Shown piece after piece: positions 27,568 to 37,934 of a stretch of DNA of 64,000 nucleotides (the stretch's first letter is position 1; every line of letters begins with the position of its first letter). Source of the DNA: PBB1 sp965229345 (GTDB taxonomy: Bacteria; Pseudomonadota; Gammaproteobacteria; Burkholderiales; Burkholderiaceae_C); contig OZ245872.1 of NCBI GenBank assembly GCA_965229345.1, forward strand, positions 1,984,001 to 2,048,000, written 5' to 3'. The notes below the pieces were generated by a model. The model had not been told where the DNA came from. It ran no database searches and saw nothing but the letters and a program-made list of their open reading frames with translations. Position numbers and translations under genes: made by a program.

Positions 27568-29253
27568 TCACATTCCGGCGTAATTCGGCCCGCCACCGCC
27601 CTCGGGCGTGACCCAGACGATGTTCTGCGTCGGGTCCTTGATGTCGCAGGTCTTGCAGTGCACGCAGTTCTGCGCGTTGATCTGCAGGCGATCCGAGTCG
27701 TCCGGGTTCTTCACATACTCGTACACGCCGGCCGGGCAATAGCGGCCTTCCGGCCCGGCGTAGGTGGCGAGGTTGACGCGCACCGGCACGCCACTGTCCT
27801 TCAACGTCAGGTGCGCCGGCTGGTTCTCTTCGTGGTTGGTGTTGCTGATGAACACGCTGCTGAGCCGGTCGAAGGTGATCTTGCCGTCGGGCTTCGGGTA
27901 GTCGATGCGTGGGCAGTCGGCCGCCGGCTTCAAGGTCTGGTGATCGGCCACGTGGTGGTGAATGGTCCACGGCGGCGATGTGATGCCCAGCTTCGGCAGC
28001 AGCCATTGCTCGATGCCGTTCATCAGCGTGGCGACCCACAGGCCCTTCTTGAACCACTGCTTGAAGTTGCGCGTGCGGTCCAGCTCGTCGTGCAGCCAGC
28101 TTTGCTTGAAGGCGTCGGGATAGGCCGCCAGCTCGTCGTGTTGGCGGCCGTTGACGATGGCGTCGAAGATCGCGTCGGCCGCCAGCATGCCGCTCTTGAT
28201 CGCCGCATGGCTGCCCTTGATGCGGCTGACGTTCAGGTAGCCGGCCTCGCAGCCGACCAGGGCGCCGCCTGGGAACACCGTCTTCGGCAGGCTCAGCAAC
28301 CCGCCTGCGGTGATCGCGCGCGCGCCGTAGCCCACGCGCTTGCCGCCTTCGAGCACGCTGCGGATCGCAGGGTGCGTCTTCCACCGCTGCATTTCCTCGA
28401 ACGGGCTCAACCAGGGGTTGCTGTAGTCCAGCCCGGTGATGAAGCCCAGCGTGACCTGGTTGTTGGGCAGGTGGTACAGGAAGGCGCCACCGTAGGTCTG
28501 GCTGTCGAGTGGCCAGCCGGCGGTGTGCGTCACGCGGCCAGGGCGGTGCTTGGCCGGGTCGATCTCCCACAGCTCCTTGATGCCCAGGCCGTAGCTTTGC
28601 GGATCACGTCCTTCATCGAGCTGGAAGTGCGAAATCAGCTGCCGCCCCAGGTGCCCGCGCGAGCCTTCGGCGAACACGGTGTACTTGGCGTGCAGCTCCA
28701 TGCCGAGCTGGAAGTTGGCCGTGGGCTCGCCGTCCTTGCCCAGCCCCAAGTTGCCAGTGGCCACGCCTTTGACCGCGCCATCGTCGTTGTAGAGCACCTC
28801 CGCCGCTGCGAAGCCGGGGAAGATCTCGACGCCCAGTGCCTCTGCCTGCTGGCCCAGCCAGCGCGTCACGCTGCCCAGGCTGATGACGTAGTTGCCTTCG
28901 TTGTGGAAGCACTCCGGCAGCAGCGCATGCGGCGTTTTCGTGGCGCCGTCGCGCGTGAGGAACAGGAACTCGTCGTCGGTGACCGGCTGCTCCAGCGGCG
29001 CGCCGAGTTCCTTCCAGTTCGGGAACAGCTCGGCCAGCGCACGCGGGTCCATCACCGCGCCACTCAGGATGTGCGCGCCGGGCTCCGAGCCTTTTTCCAG
29101 CACCACGACCGAGATCTCGGGGCCCTGAACCTGGGCCAGCTGCTTGATGCGGATGGCGGTGGCCAGCCCGGCCGGCCCGCCGCCGACCACCACCACGTCG
29201 TAGTCCATGGCCTCGCGCGGGCCGTGCTGTTCAAGAAGTGTGGCTGGGGTCAT
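27568..29253 (-). CDS. Electron transfer flavoprotein-ubiquinone oxidoreductase
   Basis: ETF-QO is a membrane-associated flavo-iron-sulfur protein that passes electrons from electron transfer flavoprotein to ubiquinone, for example during fatty and amino acid oxidation. The FAD-binding motif MDYDVVVVGGGPAGLATAIR is near residue 16. The C-terminal [4Fe-4S] ligands are in YCPAGVYEYV and NCVHCKTCDIKDPTQNIVW. The length of 561 is normal. It is transcribed toward gcvT but is separated from it by the riboswitch. About 140 bp separate it from the divergent alpha-2-macroglobulin gene; both promoters should lie there. Confidence 0.96.
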   Translation of the reverse strand: MTPATLLEQHGPREAMDYDVVVVGGGPAGLATAIRIKQLAQVQGPEISVVVLEKGSEPGAHILSGAVMDPRALAELFPNWKELGAPLEQPVTDDEFLFLTRDGATKTPHALLPECFHNEGNYVISLGSVTRWLGQQAEALGVEIFPGFAAAEVLYNDDGAVKGVATGNLGLGKDGEPTANFQLGMELHAKYTVFAEGSRGHLGRQLISHFQLDEGRDPQSYGLGIKELWEIDPAKHRPGRVTHTAGWPLDSQTYGGAFLYHLPNNQVTLGFITGLDYSNPWLSPFEEMQRWKTHPAIRSVLEGGKRVGYGARAITAGGLLSLPKTVFPGGALVGCEAGYLNVSRIKGSHAAIKSGMLAADAIFDAIVNGRQHDELAAYPDAFKQSWLHDELDRTRNFKQWFKKGLWVATLMNGIEQWLLPKLGITSPPWTIHHHVADHQTLKPAADCPRIDYPKPDGKITFDRLSSVFISNTNHEENQPAHLTLKDSGVPVRVNLATYAGPEGRYCPAGVYEYVKNPDDSDRLQINAQNCVHCKTCDIKDPTQNIVWVTPEGGGGPNYAGM

Positions 29254-29394
29254 GCGGTGGTGTCCGGGCAGTCTGTGTCTCTCTCAGCCCTGGAGTCTAT
29301 CCAGCGTGGCGCCGAGCCGCCTGTCTCGCAGCCCGCAGTGGGTGCGGCCTGGGAAGGCCCGACGCCGGCCCCGATAGACTGATGAGGACAAGCC

Positions 29395-32300
29395 ATGAAC
29401 CGGGAGGCAGGGCCAGTGTCAGCACTTGATCGTTGCAGGGATTGCTGTGCACCCGCAGAGGCGTCCACGTTGGCGATGGCTCGCCGGGCCTGGGCCCTCG
29501 GAAGAACGCTGCTCGCGGCGGCCACGCTCAGCCTGGTCGGGATGACCGCATTTGCGGCCAGCGTCCAGACCTTCTCGCCGCAGGGCGAGATCGCACGCGT
29601 GCGGCAGGCCCGGGCGACGTTTTCGGAGGCGATGGTCCGCTTCGGTGATCCGCGCCTGCCATCGCCGTTCGATACACGCTGTTCGAGTCCGTCGCCCATC
29701 ACCGGCACCGGCCGTTGGATCGACGACAAGACCTGGGTCTATGACTACACCCAGGACGTGCCGGCCGGCGTGGTCTGCGATTTCCAGCTGAAGCCCGGCA
29801 CCGTGTCGTTGGCCGGGCAAGCCATCAGTGAACCGACTCGTTTCAAGTTCAGCACCGGTGGCCCGTCCATCGTTCGAGCCTATCCACAGCCCGGTGAGGA
29901 TTCGACGATCGAGGAGGAGCAGGTTTTTGTCTTGCTGCTCAACGGCCAGGCCACGCCCGCCAGCATCGAGAAGTTCGGCCACTGCGAGGTGTCGGGCATC
30001 GGCGAACGCCTGGGCCTGAAGGTGGTGGCTGGCCCGGAACGCGATGCGATTCTCAAGGCCGTGGGCCTGTTGCCGCAAAAGGCACGGGCCGTGGCTGTCA
30101 CCTGCGCGCGGCCCCTTCCCAACGAAGCCAAGGTCAGCATCGTGTGGGCCGCCGGCATCGAAACGCCATCGGGGGTGCCCAACAGTGCCGATCGCCGCGT
30201 GCCATACCAGGTGCGCGCGCCGTTCAGCGCCAGCTTCAGCTGCGAGCGCACCAGCTCGCGCGCCGATTGCCTGCCGATCCGCCCGGTGCGCATCGAGTTC
30301 TCGTCGCCGGTCCCCAGAAAGTACGCCGAGAAAATTGCCTTGGTCGCGGCCGACGGCACCCGCAAGCCGCAGCTCGAGCAAGGCCGCGGCGACAGCACCG
30401 AGCAGTTGCTGTCGGTCGGCGAGGGGCCGCTGCGCAAGTTTCTGTTGCTGTTCGGCCGCGGCAAGGGCGAGGTCAAAGCGAACCCGTCCGAGGCCAGCGT
30501 GACCGCCGTGCAGTTCAGCGCACCGTTTCCGGAGAACGCGCCGCTGCGCATCGAGTTGCCTGCGGATCTGCGCGACGACGCCGGGCGCGCCTTGAGCAAC
30601 GCCAGCCTGTTCCCGCTGCTGACCAAGACGGCGGTGACCCCTGCGCTTGTCAAGTTCCCGGCGGCCACCTTCGGTGTGCTCGAACTGAACGCCGAGCCGA
30701 CGCTGCCGGTGACGGTCCGCCACGTCGAGGCGGAGCTGAAGATCAAGGGCCTCGCCGTCGCGCCGGGCGCGGTCAAGGACCTGCGCATCACCGACGACGC
30801 GGCCATCATCGACTGGCTGGCGCGGGTCAAGCGCTACGACCAGGCCCTGCTGCCGCGCGCTGAGGTCGAGCGCGAGCTGGGCATCACGCTGCCGGCGCCG
30901 CCGAAAAAGCAGAAGGTCGAGCGCGCTGTCGATCGCAAAGGCAAGCGTTACGGCGAAGACGTGGCCGACGAGGATGCAGAGGCCTGGCGACGGCAATATG
31001 TCGAGCCTCGAACGCTGAGCCTGCTCAAGCGAGAAGCGGCGACCCGTGCCCTCACGCTGCCCAAGACGGCAACCGACGATCCGCGGCCCTTCGAGGTGAT
31101 CGGCATCCCGATGCCGCAGGCCGGCTTTCATGTGGTCGAGATCGAATCGCCGAAGTTGGGCGCTTCACTGCTCGAAGCCGATGCGCCGGTGTTCGTGCGC
31201 ACCAGCGTGCTGGTCACCAACCTCGGGGTGCACTTCAAGTGGGGCGCGGTGAACTCGGCGGTGTGGGTCACCACGCTCGACAAGGCGCGGCCGGTCGCGG
31301 GTGCGCAGCTTCAGATCTCGGACTGCCAGGGGAAGGTGGTCTGGCAAGGTCGCAGCGACCCGCAAGGCCTGGCCCTGGTCGACAGGGAACTGCCGCCGCT
31401 GCGCTGGGACCAGTGCCGGGGTCGCGGCGACACCGACAGCGGGCGCGAGGAAGGCTACTTCGTCAGCGCCCGTGTGGCCGACGCGGCCGGCCGCCAGGAC
31501 ATGGCCTTCGTGTGGTCCACCTGGAACCAGGGCATCGAGGCCTGGCGCTTCCGCGTCGACACGAGTGCGCGAGACAACCCCTCGCCCGTGCTGTTTCACT
31601 CGGTGCTCGATCGCACCTTGCTGCGCGCCGGCCAGACGGTGTCGATGAAGCACCTGGCGCGCCGCGAGTTGATGGTCGGTCTGGCGCTGGCCACGGCGGA
31701 TGACCTGCCCGGCACAGCAAGCATCGTGCACGAGGGCTCAGGGCAGAAGTTCACCTTCCCGCTGAAGTGGCGCGGGGGTCGGTACGCCGAGACGAGCTTC
31801 GACATCCCGAAGGATGCCAAGCTTGGCGTCTACCGCGTGCTGATGAACAACGGGCGTGGCAGCCATCAGACCGCCACGTTCCGGGTGGAGGAGTTCAGGC
31901 TGCCGGTGATGACCGGCCGCATCATCCCGCCCAAGGCGGCGCTGATCAGGCCACAGCAGGTGGCGCTCGAGATGCAGGTGAACTACGGCAACGGCGGCGG
32001 CGCCTCCGGCCTGCCCGTTCGCGTCTCTGCGCAACTGCGCGATGCCAACGCCGCCTCGGCTGTGCGCGCCGATCGCTTTCCGGGTTTTCGATTCGACCCG
32101 CCGCGCGAGCCGCTTGACCCGAATGCCAAGTCGTTCTTCTCCGAAGAGTATGCAGACGAAGACGACGAGGAAGCCTTCGGCCGTGTGCGCGACACACGCT
32201 CGAAGCTCGTGGCCAACAAGCTGCCGTTGACGCTGGACAAGAACGGCGCTGGCACGCTCACGCTGACCCCGCTGCCCGAGGTGCAGCACGCGCGTGAGCT

Positions 32301-35300
32301 GCTGGTGCAGGCCGCTTACGCCGATCCCAGCGGCGAGATCCAGACGCTCAGCCAGACGCTGCCCGTCTGGCCCTCGGCGGTGGTGCTGGGCGTGCGCACC
32401 GACTCGTGGGTCTCGGTGAAGCAGAAGATCGCCACGCAGGTGCTGGCGCTGGACACCGCAGGCAAGCCGGCCGCGGGCGTGCCGGTCACGCTGCGCGGCG
32501 TGCTGCACAAGACGAATTCGGTGCGCAAGCGGCTGGTCGGCGGCTTCTACGCCTACGACAACCAGAACACCGACGAAGACCTCGGCGAGCTCTGCCGCGG
32601 CACCAGCGATGCCCGCGGCCTCGTGTTTTGCGAGGCCGAGATGAAGGCGCCAGGCCACGTGGAGCTGATCGCCGAGGCCAAGGATGCCAGCGGCCATCCG
32701 GCACGGTCCGCAGCGTCGATCTGGGTGACAGGGCAGGGTGAAGTCTGGTTCGGTGGCGACAACCAGGACCGCATGGACGTGATCCCGGAGCAGCGCGCTT
32801 ACGAGCCAGGGCAGACCGCCCGGCTGCAGGTGCGCAGCCCATTCCGCCAGGCCACGGCGCTGGTGGCCATCGAGCGCAACGGCATCATCGAGACGCGCAC
32901 GGTGCAGCTCGACGGTCGTGATCCGACCATCGAGCTGCCGGTGAAAGCCGAGTGGGGGCCGAACGTCTACATCTCGGTGCTGGCGGTGCGTGGCCGGGTG
33001 CGCGAGGTGCCGTGGTACTCGCTGTTCAGCTGGGGTTGGCGCTCGCCCGGCGAGTGGTGGCGTGCCTACCGCGATGAAGGGCGCCTGTACCAGGCGCCGA
33101 CCGCGATGGTCGATCTGTCCAAGCCTGCCTTCAAGTACGGCATCGCCGAGATCGAGGTCGGCACTGCCAGCCATCGTCTGAAGGTGGAGGTGACGCCCGA
33201 CAAGGCCACCTACCCGATCCGCGCCACGAGCCAGGTGCGCGTCAAGGTCAGCCTGCCCGATGGCAAGCGCGCCCCCGCCGGCACCGAGGTGGCGCTGGCC
33301 GCGGTCGACGAAGCCCTGCTCGAACTGATGCCCAACGACAGCTGGGACCTGCTGGGCGCGATGATCCGCCACCGCGGCTACGGCGTGGAGACCGCCACCG
33401 CGCAGATGCAGATCATCGGCAAGCGGCACTACGGCAAGAAGGCCGCGCCAGCCGGTGGCGGCGGCGGGCAGTTCCCCACACGCGAACTCTTCGACACGCT
33501 GCTGCTGTGGAACCCGCGGGTGGTGCTCGATGCCAACGGCGAAGCCGTGGTCAGCGTGCCGCTGAACGACTCGTTGACGGCGTTCCGCATCGTCGCGGTG
33601 GCGGACGCGGTGCAAGGCTCGAACGTGGCCCTGTTCGGCACCGGCCGCGCGAGCATACGCGCGACGCAGGATCTGCAGATCATCTCTGGCGTGCCGCCGC
33701 TGGTGCGCGAGGGTGATCGCTACCGCGCGATGTTCACCGTGCGCAACACGACCGGCCGCGCGATGGAGGCGTCGCTGGCGGCAACGGTCGGTGCCAGCAG
33801 CCTGCCGCTGCAGAAGCTGCGCATCGAAGCCAACGGCGCCATGGAGGCCGGCTGGGACGTGGATGTGCCTTACAACGTGGGTCAACTCGAGTGGACGGTG
33901 TCGGCCGACGGTGGCGGCGCCAAGGACCGCATGAAGGTGCAGCAGGCTGTGAAGGAGGCGCTGCCGGTGCGGGTGATGCAGGCCACGCTGATGCAGCTCG
34001 ACAAGAGCGTCGTGCTGCCGATTGCGCCACCGGTGGGTGCGGTGGCCGATGCGCGTGGCCAGTTGCGCGGCGGCGTCGATGTCACGTTGCGGGCCACGCT
34101 CGCTGATGGGCTGCAGGGCGTGCGCGACTACTTCCAGCGCTACCCGTGGTCGTGCATCGAGCAGCGGACCTCGGTGGCCGTCGGCCTGCGCGATGTCGCG
34201 GCCTGGCGCACGATCGCCACCCAGCTGCCGCTGTACCTGGACGACGACGGGCTGGCGAACTATTTCCCTCCCGCCACCGGCTGGCGCAGCACCGGCAGCG
34301 ACACGCTGACCGCGTACCTGCTGTCGATCAGCGACGAGGCCACGCGCCTGGGCTACGACTTCAGCCTCGGCGACGACACGCGTACGAAGATGGAGCGCGG
34401 CCTGATCGCGTTCGTCGAGGGGCGCACGAAGCGCGATTTCTGGGTGCCGGCGTTCCTGCGCAACGGCGATCTGGACGTGCGCAAGCTGGCCGCGATCGAG
34501 GCCCTGTCGCGCACCGGCAAGGCGCGGCCCAAGCTGCTCGACTCGGTGCAGATCCTGCCCAACCAATGGCCGACCGGGGCGGTGATCGATTGGCTGCTGA
34601 TCCTGGATCGGGTGAAGGACATTCCCGATCGCGACAAGCGCATCGCCGAGGCCGAGCAGATCCTGCGCGCGCGGCTGAACGTGCAAGGCACGCGGCTGGG
34701 TTTTTCCACCGAGCGTGACGACAGCTGGTGGTGGCTGATGGTCAATGGTGACGTCAACAGCACCCGCATGATCCTGGCGGTGCTCGGGCGGTCTGCGTGG
34801 AAGGACGACCTGCCGCGTCTGGTGACGGGCACCTTGCAGCGTCAGCAGCAGGGCGCCTGGTCGACCACCACCGCCAATGCCTGGGGCTCGGTGGCGATGG
34901 AGGCCTTCGCCAAACGCTTCGAGCGCGATCCGGTCAAGGGCACCACGCGCGCGGGCTTCGAGCCTGGCGCGGCGCCGCGCTCGCTCGATTGGGCCCAATC
35001 TGCCAGCGGCGGCACCCTGGCGCTGGGCTGGCCGGCCGGTTTTGCCGCGGGGGGCAAGCAGACCGATGCCGCGCTCAAGCTGAGCCATGACGGCACCGGC
35101 AGGCCGTGGCTCACCGTCACCAGCAAGGCGGCTGTGCCTTTGGCCGCACCGCTGTCGAGTGGTTACCGCATCACCAAGACCATCACGCCGGTCGACCAGA
35201 AGGTGGCGGGCCAATACAGCCGCGGCGACGTGCTGCGCGTGCGCCTCGAGATCGAGGCCCAGGCCGACATGAGCTGGGTGGTGATCGACGATCCGGTTCC

Positions 35301-35583
35301 CGGCGGCGCGACGTTGCTGGGCAACGGGCTCGGGCGTGACGACCAGATCAACCGCAGCGGGGAGCGCCAGGACGGGCGGGCCTGGCTGGCCTACGAGGAG
35401 CGTGGCTTCCAGGGCTTTCGCGCCTACTACCGCTACCTGCCCAAGGGCGGTTTCAGCGTGGAGTACACGGTGCGTCTGAACAACCCGGGCCGCTTCGGCC
35501 TGCCCAGCACGCGTGTCGAGGCGATGTACGCGCCGGAGGTGTTTGGCGAGTTGCCCAATGCGCAGGTCCTTGTTCAGCCCTGA
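29395..35583 (+). CDS. Large alpha-2-macroglobulin family protein
   Basis: This is a 2,062-residue exported protein of the bacterial alpha-2-macroglobulin family, thought to trap proteases in the periplasm by a thioester bait mechanism. The thioester motif Cys-x-Glu-Gln is intact as WSCIEQ, with Cys1587. MG-type beta domains precede it, and an all-alpha thioester domain and a receptor-like end follow (GFSVEYTVRLNNPGRFGLPS). A GAGGA lies just before the ATG at 29,395; a start at 29,476 would give a more ordinary signal peptide (ALGRTLLAAATLSLVGMTAF). No lipobox is seen, unlike E. coli YfhM. It overlaps pbpC by 26 bases, the known A2M-pbpC pairing. Confidence 0.92.
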   Translation: MNREAGPVSALDRCRDCCAPAEASTLAMARRAWALGRTLLAAATLSLVGMTAFAASVQTFSPQGEIARVRQARATFSEAMVRFGDPRLPSPFDTRCSSPSPITGTGRWIDDKTWVYDYTQDVPAGVVCDFQLKPGTVSLAGQAISEPTRFKFSTGGPSIVRAYPQPGEDSTIEEEQVFVLLLNGQATPASIEKFGHCEVSGIGERLGLKVVAGPERDAILKAVGLLPQKARAVAVTCARPLPNEAKVSIVWAAGIETPSGVPNSADRRVPYQVRAPFSASFSCERTSSRADCLPIRPVRIEFSSPVPRKYAEKIALVAADGTRKPQLEQGRGDSTEQLLSVGEGPLRKFLLLFGRGKGEVKANPSEASVTAVQFSAPFPENAPLRIELPADLRDDAGRALSNASLFPLLTKTAVTPALVKFPAATFGVLELNAEPTLPVTVRHVEAELKIKGLAVAPGAVKDLRITDDAAIIDWLARVKRYDQALLPRAEVERELGITLPAPPKKQKVERAVDRKGKRYGEDVADEDAEAWRRQYVEPRTLSLLKREAATRALTLPKTATDDPRPFEVIGIPMPQAGFHVVEIESPKLGASLLEADAPVFVRTSVLVTNLGVHFKWGAVNSAVWVTTLDKARPVAGAQLQISDCQGKVVWQGRSDPQGLALVDRELPPLRWDQCRGRGDTDSGREEGYFVSARVADAAGRQDMAFVWSTWNQGIEAWRFRVDTSARDNPSPVLFHSVLDRTLLRAGQTVSMKHLARRELMVGLALATADDLPGTASIVHEGSGQKFTFPLKWRGGRYAETSFDIPKDAKLGVYRVLMNNGRGSHQTATFRVEEFRLPVMTGRIIPPKAALIRPQQVALEMQVNYGNGGGASGLPVRVSAQLRDANAASAVRADRFPGFRFDPPREPLDPNAKSFFSEEYADEDDEEAFGRVRDTRSKLVANKLPLTLDKNGAGTLTLTPLPEVQHARELLVQAAYADPSGEIQTLSQTLPVWPSAVVLGVRTDSWVSVKQKIATQVLALDTAGKPAAGVPVTLRGVLHKTNSVRKRLVGGFYAYDNQNTDEDLGELCRGTSDARGLVFCEAEMKAPGHVELIAEAKDASGHPARSAASIWVTGQGEVWFGGDNQDRMDVIPEQRAYEPGQTARLQVRSPFRQATALVAIERNGIIETRTVQLDGRDPTIELPVKAEWGPNVYISVLAVRGRVREVPWYSLFSWGWRSPGEWWRAYRDEGRLYQAPTAMVDLSKPAFKYGIAEIEVGTASHRLKVEVTPDKATYPIRATSQVRVKVSLPDGKRAPAGTEVALAAVDEALLELMPNDSWDLLGAMIRHRGYGVETATAQMQIIGKRHYGKKAAPAGGGGGQFPTRELFDTLLLWNPRVVLDANGEAVVSVPLNDSLTAFRIVAVADAVQGSNVALFGTGRASIRATQDLQIISGVPPLVREGDRYRAMFTVRNTTGRAMEASLAATVGASSLPLQKLRIEANGAMEAGWDVDVPYNVGQLEWTVSADGGGAKDRMKVQQAVKEALPVRVMQATLMQLDKSVVLPIAPPVGAVADARGQLRGGVDVTLRATLADGLQGVRDYFQRYPWSCIEQRTSVAVGLRDVAAWRTIATQLPLYLDDDGLANYFPPATGWRSTGSDTLTAYLLSISDEATRLGYDFSLGDDTRTKMERGLIAFVEGRTKRDFWVPAFLRNGDLDVRKLAAIEALSRTGKARPKLLDSVQILPNQWPTGAVIDWLLILDRVKDIPDRDKRIAEAEQILRARLNVQGTRLGFSTERDDSWWWLMVNGDVNSTRMILAVLGRSAWKDDLPRLVTGTLQRQQQGAWSTTTANAWGSVAMEAFAKRFERDPVKGTTRAGFEPGAAPRSLDWAQSASGGTLALGWPAGFAAGGKQTDAALKLSHDGTGRPWLTVTSKAAVPLAAPLSSGYRITKTITPVDQKVAGQYSRGDVLRVRLEIEAQADMSWVVIDDPVPGGATLLGNGLGRDDQINRSGERQDGRAWLAYEERGFQGFRAYYRYLPKGGFSVEYTVRLNNPGRFGLPSTRVEAMYAPEVFGELPNAQVLVQP

Positions 35584-37870
35584 GGCCGGCGGTGCCAGGC
35601 CGGCGCTGTGCGTGGCGGCGTCGGCGCTGTGGCTTGCTGGCATGGTTGGCAGCGCCAGTGCGCTCGCGACGCCGACCTTTGCCGAGGTCAAGGCCGCTTA
35701 TCGGGCGTCGGACACCGTCCTGCTCGATCGGCACGGTGTCCCGATCCAGTCTGTCCGCACCGATTTCAAGGTGCGACGCGCGGACTGGGTGCCGCTGCAG
35801 GCGGTCTCGCCGGCACTGCGGCAGGCGCTGCTGCTGTCGGAAGACCAGCGCTTCTATGCGCATTCCGGCGTGGACTGGTCGGCGGTGGGCGCAGCGGCCT
35901 GGGGCAACCTGTGGAACACGCGCACGCGCGGCGCGTCGACGGTCACGATGCAACTGGCGGGTTTGCTCGATGCGCAACTCACCGTGCCCCGCGGGGGGCG
36001 ATCCGTGGCCGGCAAGGTGGGCCAGGTGCGGGTCGCCTGGGAGATCGAGCGCGCTTGGCGCAAGGACCAGATCCTCGAGGCCTACCTGAACCTCGTCGCC
36101 TTTCGCGGCGAAGTGGTCGGCATCGGCGCGCTGGCGGCGACGCTGTTCGGCAAGTACCCGAGCGGACTGGATGCGCAGGAGTCGGCGGTCGCCGCGGCAC
36201 TGGTCCGCGCACCCAATGCCAAAGCGGTTGATGTGGCGCAGCGTGCGTGCACGCTGCTGACCACGCAACGGAGGGCGCAAGCGACGACACAAAAGAAGAC
36301 GCCTGGGCGCGTGGATGCCTGCGAGGGACTTCGTGAATACACCCAGCAGGCGCTGGCCCGCCGCAGTGTCGAACCGCTGGAGCGCGACGCGCAGCTGGCG
36401 CCTCACCTGGCGCAGCGCCTCGTCGGTGCCAACGCAGCGTCGGCGCCCGGACGACCCCCACTGCGCACGACGCTCGATGCCGGCATCCAGCGCCACGCGC
36501 GAGACACGCTGCGCCGGCAACTCGCCGAGCTGCGCGACCGCCATGTCGAAGATGGTGCCGTCATCGTGATCGACAACGCGACCGGGGAGGTGCTGGCCTG
36601 GGTGGGTTCGAGCGGCGATCTGTCGCAGGCAGCCGAGGTCGATGGCGTGGTCGCGCCGAGGCAGGCGGGCTCGACGCTGAAGCCGTTTCTGTACGGGCTG
36701 GCGATCGAGAAGCGCTGGCTCACCGCGGCGTCGGTGCTCGACGATTCGCCGGTCGGCCTGACCACCGCCGCCGGCCTCTACGTGCCGCAGAACTACGACC
36801 ACGATTTCAAGGGGCCGGTCTCGCTGCGCACCGCGCTCGGATCGTCGCTCAACGTGCCGGCGGTTCGCTCGCTGGTGATCGTCACGCCCGAGCGCTTTGC
36901 GCAACGGCTGAATGCGCTGGGGCTCCAACTCGCGCACAACGGCGACTACTACGGCTACAGCCTGGCACTGGGTTCGCCGGAGGTCACGCTGGCGTCGCTG
37001 GCCAATGCCTATCGCAGCATCGCCAATGGCGGCATGGTGTCCGCGCTGCGGCTGCAGCCCGGCGACACGGCGGCAGCAGCGCAGCGGGTGATGGATGCAC
37101 GGGCCAGTTTCATCGTCGCCGACATCCTGGCCGACCGCGAGGCGCGCGTGCCGACCTTCGGACTCGACAACGCGCTGTCGCCGCGCTACTGGGCCGCGGT
37201 GAAGACCGGCACCAGCAAGGACATGCGCGACAACTGGTGCATCGGTTTCTCGCGGCGCTACACCGTCGGCGTGTGGGTGGGCAACGCGAACGGCGAGCCG
37301 ATGTGGGATGTGTCCGGCGTCACCGGCGCGGCGCCGGTGTGGCGAGCGGTGATGGACGAGCTGCAACGCCAGGATCCCGAGCCGGCAGCCCTGCGCAAGC
37401 CCATGGCCGTGCCGCCGGGGGTGACGTCCACCGAGGTGCGGTTCAGGGCATCGCTGGAGCCGCCTCGTCAAGAGTGGTTCATCTCAGGCACCGAGCAGTC
37501 GCTCGTGACGCTCGCCGCGGCCCGCGCCAGCTCGCGCATGCAGATCACGTCGCCGATGGACCGCACGGTGTTCGCGCTCGACCCCGACATCCCACCACAG
37601 GCGCAGAAACTTAGCCTCGCTGCGGTGCCCGGCACACCTGCCAGCTGGTCCTGGCACATGGACGGCCAGCGGTTGGGCCCGGCGAAGGACATGCGGTGGG
37701 CGATGTGGCCGGGCTCCCACCGACTGGAACTGCGAGATCAGGCCGGCAGGGTGACCGAAACGGTGAGGTTCGAGGTGCGCGGCGCACAACTGAAGTCGGC
37801 TCTGGGCGCCAAGGCGGCGACACCACGCCATCACCCCACATCACCTACGATGCAATTCCCTGGGCGCTAG
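35558..37870 (+). CDS. pbpC: Penicillin-binding protein 1C
   Basis: This bifunctional peptidoglycan synthase has 770 residues. The glycosyltransferase domain shows ALLLSEDQRFYAHSGVDWSA with the catalytic glutamate. The transpeptidase domain shows the Ser-x-x-Lys motif in RQAGSTLKPFLYGLAIE, then GSSLNVPAV, then KTGTSKDMRDNWCIGFS. A C-terminal PBP_C domain follows. The start at 35,558 lies inside the end of the A2M gene, implying co-translation. In other proteobacteria this pair is proposed to protect or repair the wall when the outer membrane is breached. Confidence 0.95.
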   Translation: MRRSLFSPEAGGARPALCVAASALWLAGMVGSASALATPTFAEVKAAYRASDTVLLDRHGVPIQSVRTDFKVRRADWVPLQAVSPALRQALLLSEDQRFYAHSGVDWSAVGAAAWGNLWNTRTRGASTVTMQLAGLLDAQLTVPRGGRSVAGKVGQVRVAWEIERAWRKDQILEAYLNLVAFRGEVVGIGALAATLFGKYPSGLDAQESAVAAALVRAPNAKAVDVAQRACTLLTTQRRAQATTQKKTPGRVDACEGLREYTQQALARRSVEPLERDAQLAPHLAQRLVGANAASAPGRPPLRTTLDAGIQRHARDTLRRQLAELRDRHVEDGAVIVIDNATGEVLAWVGSSGDLSQAAEVDGVVAPRQAGSTLKPFLYGLAIEKRWLTAASVLDDSPVGLTTAAGLYVPQNYDHDFKGPVSLRTALGSSLNVPAVRSLVIVTPERFAQRLNALGLQLAHNGDYYGYSLALGSPEVTLASLANAYRSIANGGMVSALRLQPGDTAAAAQRVMDARASFIVADILADREARVPTFGLDNALSPRYWAAVKTGTSKDMRDNWCIGFSRRYTVGVWVGNANGEPMWDVSGVTGAAPVWRAVMDELQRQDPEPAALRKPMAVPPGVTSTEVRFRASLEPPRQEWFISGTEQSLVTLAAARASSRMQITSPMDRTVFALDPDIPPQAQKLSLAAVPGTPASWSWHMDGQRLGPAKDMRWAMWPGSHRLELRDQAGRVTETVRFEVRGAQLKSALGAKAATPRHHPTSPTMQFPGR

Positions 37871-37934
37871 ATTGATGTGCTGTAGACACCGGGGTGCTGT
37901 ACAAGCAAGCCATAAAAAACCAGGAGACCTTCGC

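Noticed and set aside
31738..35691. Very long open frame (about 1,300 codons) on the minus strand
   Set aside because: It is the antisense of the alpha-2-macroglobulin gene and pbpC start, with a His/Arg-rich shadow composition typical of high-GC DNA.
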